Assembly (NCBI GenBank): GCA_964586075.1
Contig: CAZPGZ010000003.1
Coordinates: 62,001 to 126,000, forward strand
Direction of reading: 5' to 3'
DNA from: JBAZLV01 sp964586075
GTDB lineage: Bacteria > Nitrospirota > UBA9217
Length of the DNA stretch: 64,000 nt
Shown: piece by piece, positions 60,066-64,000 of the stretch
Position numbering within the stretch: position 1 is the first letter of the stretch
How the letters are laid out: every line of letters starts with the position of its first letter
Notes under the pieces: model-generated
Seen by the model: the letters and a program-made list of their open reading frames with translations, nothing else
Told to the model about the DNA's origin: nothing
Database searches by the model: none
Made by a program: the position numbers and the translations under genes

Positions 60066-60896
60066 TTATTGCTGCTTCACCATGACCAGACGAAAGCCGA
60101 GCGCTGGATGACCGAATGCGGGGCTGAGCCCTACACGATGAGAGCTCCGTACTCCGAGAGGCCCGTTGCTCCAGCCACCGCCGCGCATTACCCGGTATTC
60201 ACCGGATCCTTCATACACGGGATTGTTCTTGGAAAGCCTCGTGTATGCTCCGCTGTTGTAAACATCTTCACACCATTCCCATACATTGCCGAGCATGTCG
60301 TAAATGCCGTAGCCGTTCGGCTTAAAGCTGCCTACAGGGGCCGAGACGGCGTAGCCGTCATCGCAAACGTGGACGGTCCACCGGGGCCAGCGTTTCTTTG
60401 CCGTCAGGTCCGCTACATTCGCGAATGCGCAGGCATCGTCGGGATTGTTGCCCCAGAACCTGCTGGTTTTCGTGCCTGCTCGTGCAGCATATTCCCATTC
60501 AGCTTCCGTAGGAAGCCGGTATGCAAGCCCTGTTTTTTTCGACAGCCATTTTGCAAAGACAACAGCATCTTCCCAAGAGACATTAACAACAGGCTGCTGC
60601 TCTCCGTTCAGTGTCAAATTCTCGTATTTTCCACTGTTGTGCTCTGGTCTGAATTTCCTGAATTGAGCGTTGGTAATTTCATATTTCCCGATATAAAAAT
60701 CACCAACGCATGTTTCGTGAGTCGGTTTTTCATTTGCGTCGCCATCCCCGGATATATCACCCATCTCAAAACAACCTCCTTTGATGAATACCATCTCTAT
60801 ACCCGGCTGAATTGTTTCTGGGTTGATTGTCGAAGCAAAGAAAGAAATTGTGATGAAAGTGATTGACAGGATTAGCCATTTCCAAGGTGAGGACAT
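60066..60896 (-). CDS. SUMF1/EgtB-type (formylglycine-enzyme fold) exported protein
   Basis: 276 residues; a hydrophobic N-terminal signal and the SUMF1 fold ('FIKGGCFEMGD', 'YEITNAQFRKF', 'PVVNVSWEDAVVFAKWLS', 'YRLPTEAEWEYAARAG', 'NVWEWCEDVY', 'GGGWSNGPLGVRSSHR', 'GFRLVM'). The two Cys residues that true formylglycine-generating enzymes use near the C-terminus are not present. It could act as a structural or binding partner of the cytochrome-barrel complex just downstream (43 bases). Confidence 0.85.
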   Translation of the reverse strand: MSSPWKWLILSITFITISFFASTINPETIQPGIEMVFIKGGCFEMGDISGDGDANEKPTHETCVGDFYIGKYEITNAQFRKFRPEHNSGKYENLTLNGEQQPVVNVSWEDAVVFAKWLSKKTGLAYRLPTEAEWEYAARAGTKTSRFWGNNPDDACAFANVADLTAKKRWPRWTVHVCDDGYAVSAPVGSFKPNGYGIYDMLGNVWEWCEDVYNSGAYTRLSKNNPVYEGSGEYRVMRGGGWSNGPLGVRSSHRVGLSPAFGHPALGFRLVMVKQQ

Positions 60897-60915
60897 TTCG
60901 TGCCTCCTTTATTAT

Positions 60916-60990
60916 AAGGACTTTTCTGGCGGCTGCTCCTTTGGTATTCAAAAATTATTATGATTATATAGAAGTCCTTTAAAAGTCCTT
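60916..60990. promoter_or_regulatory. Repeated AAGTCCTT boxes upstream of the SUMF1-cytochrome operon
   Basis: AAGTCCTT occurs at 60972-60979 and 60983-60990, exactly 11 bases apart, and in reverse orientation at 60916-60923. Spacing of one helical turn suits a regulator bound to one DNA face. They lie 20-95 bases upstream of the operon start. Confidence 0.45.
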
Positions 60991-61325
60991 CCAGAAGAGG
61001 TGATTAGTGTCGCGATTTAATGACGCTCGTTGCTTGATTTCTAATTTAGTATAGCAAAATGATAATTATTTTAATGAGAAGACTTGCAAAGTGTAACTTA
61101 TGTTGGATGTGTATTATGCTAATGATGTATGGAAAGTCTCTACAGGAAAAATACGATCAATGCTGATAGGAGGTGAAAAAAAACGGTAATGGTGGTTGCT
61201 GACAGAGGCTACAAGGTTAATTATCGGTGAGCATTTATTGCTTGTTGTCGATACTATACTGGGGAACGTCAGATTCCTGTTGAAAAGATTTTTGTCATTT
61301 TATCCTGCAGAAATAAAAAACCGAG
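60991..61325. other. Intergenic region
   Basis: No gene is supported. On the minus strand a TATACT at about 61053-61048 may serve as -10 for the SUMF1 operon, and an AGGAGGTG near 61170 has no suitable start codon in phase with a real gene. Confidence 0.4.
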
Positions 61326-61871
61326 CTACTCTCTCTGGAGAACAATCGGAAGTTGTGCTTTATCTTGCAAGGCATCCAGCGCTCGGTTTCCGAACAACTC
61401 CACACCCAGGTCTTCCTTTCCAACCATTTCCTCGATATCAATTCTGATGATTTCCGTTAGCCGCAGTTTGTCTTCAGGAAATTCCGCTCGAAAACCATCC
61501 GGCTGATATTTCTGCATGAGCTGTGTGAGCGCGTATATCCTCTCAGATTCGTCATGAACGATATGCGCTTTGCCTCTGATGATCACACTTTGGTAAAGAT
61601 AGTGGGCCTTGCAGGGGCTCCCTTTGCTTCTGACGAGAGCGATGGGCAGATCCACCTCGAAACATACGCAATTATTTCGATTGATGTCATCTATTTTCTC
61701 TCCGGATCGGGCGCTGTGGAAAAAGATTTTTCCGTCCTGATACGCGAAGTTAAGCGGTTTTATTATAGGATAACCGTCTCTGCCTGTGGTCCCTAATCTG
61801 CCGACAGGGCAGGTATTCAGCAAAGCAATCATGGTTTCCTTTGTTTTGATCTCCTTTTTCGCCTGTCTCAA
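61326..61871 (-). CDS. Pyridoxamine 5'-phosphate oxidase-like flavin-binding protein (NimA-type)
   Basis: 181 residues from a TTG at 61871, chosen because AAAGGAG lies eight bases upstream and the N-terminus 'LRQAKKEIKTKETMIALL' lines up with the family; longer forms begin further upstream in a poor context. The core 'CPVGRLGTTGRDGYPIIKPLNFAY' is the FMN-binding PNPOx-like fold. It may be a nitroreductase-type or F420/FMN-linked protein; the substrate is unknown. Confidence 0.82.
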   Translation of the reverse strand: MRQAKKEIKTKETMIALLNTCPVGRLGTTGRDGYPIIKPLNFAYQDGKIFFHSARSGEKIDDINRNNCVCFEVDLPIALVRSKGSPCKAHYLYQSVIIRGKAHIVHDESERIYALTQLMQKYQPDGFRAEFPEDKLRLTEIIRIDIEEMVGKEDLGVELFGNRALDALQDKAQLPIVLQRE

Positions 61872-62134
61872 TACTTTTCTCCTTTGCAGAAAAATATGGT
61901 CTGCCCTGCGCAATTCGGCCAAACTATAGATCACTTTACGGTACCGGTCAAGCTGATTTCGATCCAACCCCGGAGGTGTTTGGCTTTTTACTCCATATCG
62001 AGTTTCGAATATTCCGATATCAAGAAGTGATTTGCAGAAAAATAAATATAAATAAATCATATTCGCTCTTGCCAAAATGATGACCGGAGATTTATAATAT
62101 TCCGGTTATTTGATTTTCGGGAGGGATGTGCATC

Positions 62135-63127
62135 GTGAATGCAGTTGCTCTTATTTCCGGCGGCTTGGACAGCATTCTTGCGGCAAAGGTCGTCATGGAG
62201 CAGGGGTTTTCGGTAACCGGACTTTATTGTACGTCGGTTTTTTCGAAAAGCTTCGGCAATGAAACTGAAACCCATGCTGTTCGTGTCTCGAAGGCAATCG
62301 GGCTTGATCTCCGCATTATTACGATGGGGCAGGATTATCTTGATCTTATTCGGAGCCCGATGCACGGGTACGGTAAAAATGTGAACCCCTGCATCGACTG
62401 CAAGATATTCATGCTGAAAAAGGCCAAGGAAGTCATGCAAGAGCTGGATGCGCCCTTTGTTATAACCGGAGAGGTTCTGGGGCAGAGGCCCATGTCTCAG
62501 CGCCGTGACGCCCTGCATATCATTGAACGTGACGCGGACATGCGGGGCATGGTGCTCCGTCCTCTTTCCGCCACGCTCCTTCCCCCGACAAAAGCCGAAC
62601 ATCAGGGCATCATTAGCCGCGAAAAGCTTCTCGGAATCAGCGGCCGGTCACGGAGCGTGCAACTCCAGCTTGCCGAACGATATGGAATCCGGGGGTTTGC
62701 CACACCTGCCGGCGGGTGTCTTCTCACCGATAAAAATTTTTCCGACAAATTGCGCGATCTTTTTGCCGACAAACAGGAGGTCGCTGAAAGCGATATCCGT
62801 CTGCTGACCGTGGGGCGCCACTATCGCATGGACACGGGTGTAAAGATCGTCCTCGGCCGGGACAACAACGAAAATAATCTGCTGATGTCGCTTGCTCCGA
62901 ATGGCTATCATCTCTTTACTCCGCACGGTTTCCCCGGGCCCGTGGCCTTGCTGAGCGGCGAACCATCTCAGGATTTAAAGCAGACCGTAGGACGGCTTAT
63001 CATTACATACAGCAAGCACATTCCCGGGCGCACCTATAACATCCAGTACGGCAATGAGATCTTCAACCCTGGAGAACCGCTGCCGATCAATGATACCCGG
63101 CTGCGGCGGCTCGGCACGGACGCTTAA
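62135..63127 (+). CDS. tRNA 2-thiouridylase-like PP-loop protein with C-terminal NFACT-R-like domain
   Basis: 330 residues from a GTG at 62135 (GGAGGG eight bases upstream); the ATG at 62126 touches that Shine-Dalgarno. The PP-loop 'VALISGGLDSILAAK' and two later Cys ('NPCIDCK', 'PAGGCLLTD') fit an MnmA/ThiI-like sulfur carrier system. The C-terminal half ('LTVGRHYRMDTGVKIVLGRDNNENN') resembles the NFACT-R (DUF814) domain. It is probably a tRNA thiolation enzyme; the exact modification is not readable. Confidence 0.85.
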   Translation: MNAVALISGGLDSILAAKVVMEQGFSVTGLYCTSVFSKSFGNETETHAVRVSKAIGLDLRIITMGQDYLDLIRSPMHGYGKNVNPCIDCKIFMLKKAKEVMQELDAPFVITGEVLGQRPMSQRRDALHIIERDADMRGMVLRPLSATLLPPTKAEHQGIISREKLLGISGRSRSVQLQLAERYGIRGFATPAGGCLLTDKNFSDKLRDLFADKQEVAESDIRLLTVGRHYRMDTGVKIVLGRDNNENNLLMSLAPNGYHLFTPHGFPGPVALLSGEPSQDLKQTVGRLIITYSKHIPGRTYNIQYGNEIFNPGEPLPINDTRLRRLGTDA

Positions 63128-63272
63128 AAATCACCCATTGCAGTGAAAACCGCGCGCTCCGTCCATCCGGGCACATACCTTTTCCAGAGCCCTTATAATA
63201 CCTGAGAACCGTGATACAATAGTAAATATCGGATGTTCCGTCTTGCATTCTATCTTCTTCAACGAGGCCCGT

Positions 63273-64000
63273 ATGCCGCAGATTGGCATCAAGGCAGTGG
63301 AGAAATATTTAGAATCCTATTATGCAAAATCCGTGCATCTGCTTTCCATGACGGTAAAAGGAGGGCAGGCTACCCCCGGTGATCTCAAAACATTCGGATA
63401 TGGTTCTCCGCTCTTTCTGGAATATGAAGTGTCCGGCGAACGAAAAAAAGCCGTACTCGAAACCATGGAGCCATCGTCATACGGGCACGATCATTTCTCG
63501 GACAGGGCCCAGTCCATTCTGTGGGAGCACTCCGCGTTTAACAACCTTCCCCGCCACGTCCGGTCTCTTGACTGCGGCGCATTTCTGCCTTCCGGAGAAA
63601 TTATCTCCACAGGCCGCGCCCAGGAGTTTTTTCTCCTCACCGAATTCGCCGAAGGAGAAATGTATTGTAAGGACCTCGACCGCATCAGACACACAAATAC
63701 CGCCTCAGAGCAGGACTGCACAAGAGTGCTTGCGCTTTCGAATTACCTCGCGGAAATTCATAGCCTAAAAAGCGACATTCCCGGGCTTTACACGAGACGC
63801 ATCCGGGAACTTCTGGGACACGGAGAGTGCATCATGGGTCTGATCGACAACTATCCGCAAACGTCTGGATTCATTGATCAACCGCTTCTTCGCACGGTCG
63901 AACTGGCATGCGTGGACTGGCGCTGGCGCATCAAACATCGTACCCATCGCCTTAGCCGCGTTCATGGAGATTTCCATCCCTGGAATATTCTGTTCAGGGA
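63273..64000 (+). CDS. Aminoglycoside phosphotransferase-family kinase (cut by window end)
   Basis: 242 codons from the ATG at 63273 (GAGG upstream) run to the right edge without a stop. 'RVHGDFHPWNILF' near residue 230 is the catalytic loop of the APH/choline-kinase fold (HGDxxxxN), and 'LTEFAEGEMYCKDL' is a typical hinge. The C-terminus lies beyond the window. The natural substrate could be a small metabolite and not an antibiotic. Confidence 0.85.
   Translation, partial: MPQIGIKAVEKYLESYYAKSVHLLSMTVKGGQATPGDLKTFGYGSPLFLEYEVSGERKKAVLETMEPSSYGHDHFSDRAQSILWEHSAFNNLPRHVRSLDCGAFLPSGEIISTGRAQEFFLLTEFAEGEMYCKDLDRIRHTNTASEQDCTRVLALSNYLAEIHSLKSDIPGLYTRRIRELLGHGECIMGLIDNYPQTSGFIDQPLLRTVELACVDWRWRIKHRTHRLSRVHGDFHPWNILFR

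Noticed and set aside
59541..60866. A 441-codon open frame on the plus strand across the decaheme and SUMF1 genes
   Set aside because: It is antisense to two genes with clear motifs, has no Shine-Dalgarno and no recognisable domain; long antisense frames are common in such GC-rich codon use.
1..64000. CRISPR array, tRNA or rRNA genes
   Set aside because: No regularly spaced repeats and no tRNA- or rRNA-like stretch were recognised by eye.

Overview
The window looks like chromosome of an anaerobic or microaerobic, Gram-negative, non-enteric bacterium with type IV pili, c-di-GMP and cAMP signalling, and multiheme cytochromes. The presence of LptE, a PilQ secretin, beta-barrel outer-membrane proteins and many lipoproteins shows an outer membrane. 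A decaheme DmsE/MtrA-like cytochrome next to an MtrB/PioB-like barrel, a triheme c7-like cytochrome, DUF3786, DUF4388 and DUF362 proteins, and GlcD/E/F-type oxidases suggest Nitrospirota or a Desulfobacterota/Geobacter-like lineage. This placement is inferred from gene content only; there is no rRNA or tRNA gene here.

Layout. 0-5 kb: end of a pilus operon (pilP-pilQ), a lipoprotein and a membrane GGDEF protein. 5-26.5 kb: mostly housekeeping: der, a REC-PilZ protein, leuS-lptE-holA, rpsT, murJ, ogt, a metallo-hydrolase, guaB, a DUF523-DUF1722 protein, a fused homocysteine methyltransferase/methylene-THF reductase, an adenylate cyclase with a PilZ tail, a flavoprotein, purM and purN. 26.5-32 kb: an accessory stretch of lipoproteins and an alpha/beta hydrolase. 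Here several palindromic sites resembling integron attC sites follow the plus-strand genes, with no integrase in view. It also holds a ~180-bp direct repeat and a MITE-like inverted repeat. 32-36 kb: c7 cytochrome, a DEAD-box helicase, an HEPN/nucleotidyltransferase pair with its own promoter-operator, two 18-residue lysine/alanine peptides and ftsB.

36-54 kb: a GH57 glycosidase and an exported MsrAB; a glcD-glcE-glcF operon behind a good sigma-54 promoter candidate; a nucleotide block (hpt, pyrE, pyrF with DUF3786, DUF4388 and an outer-membrane protein); an HNH protein; and a large FAD/Fe-S D-lactate-dehydrogenase-like protein with a DUF362 ferredoxin. 54-64 kb: panE, a tiny lipoprotein, the porin-cytochrome cluster with a SUMF1-type protein, a flavin-binding protein, a PP-loop thiouridylase-like protein and a phosphotransferase cut by the window end.

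The two strongest leads are the possible integrase-less cassette array (about 28.5-31.75 kb) and the HEPN/MNT module at 34.2-35.3 kb. In that module both catalytic signatures look altered, and a 21-bp motif upstream is shared with the neighbouring helicase gene. All family calls come from reading motifs; no database search was run.
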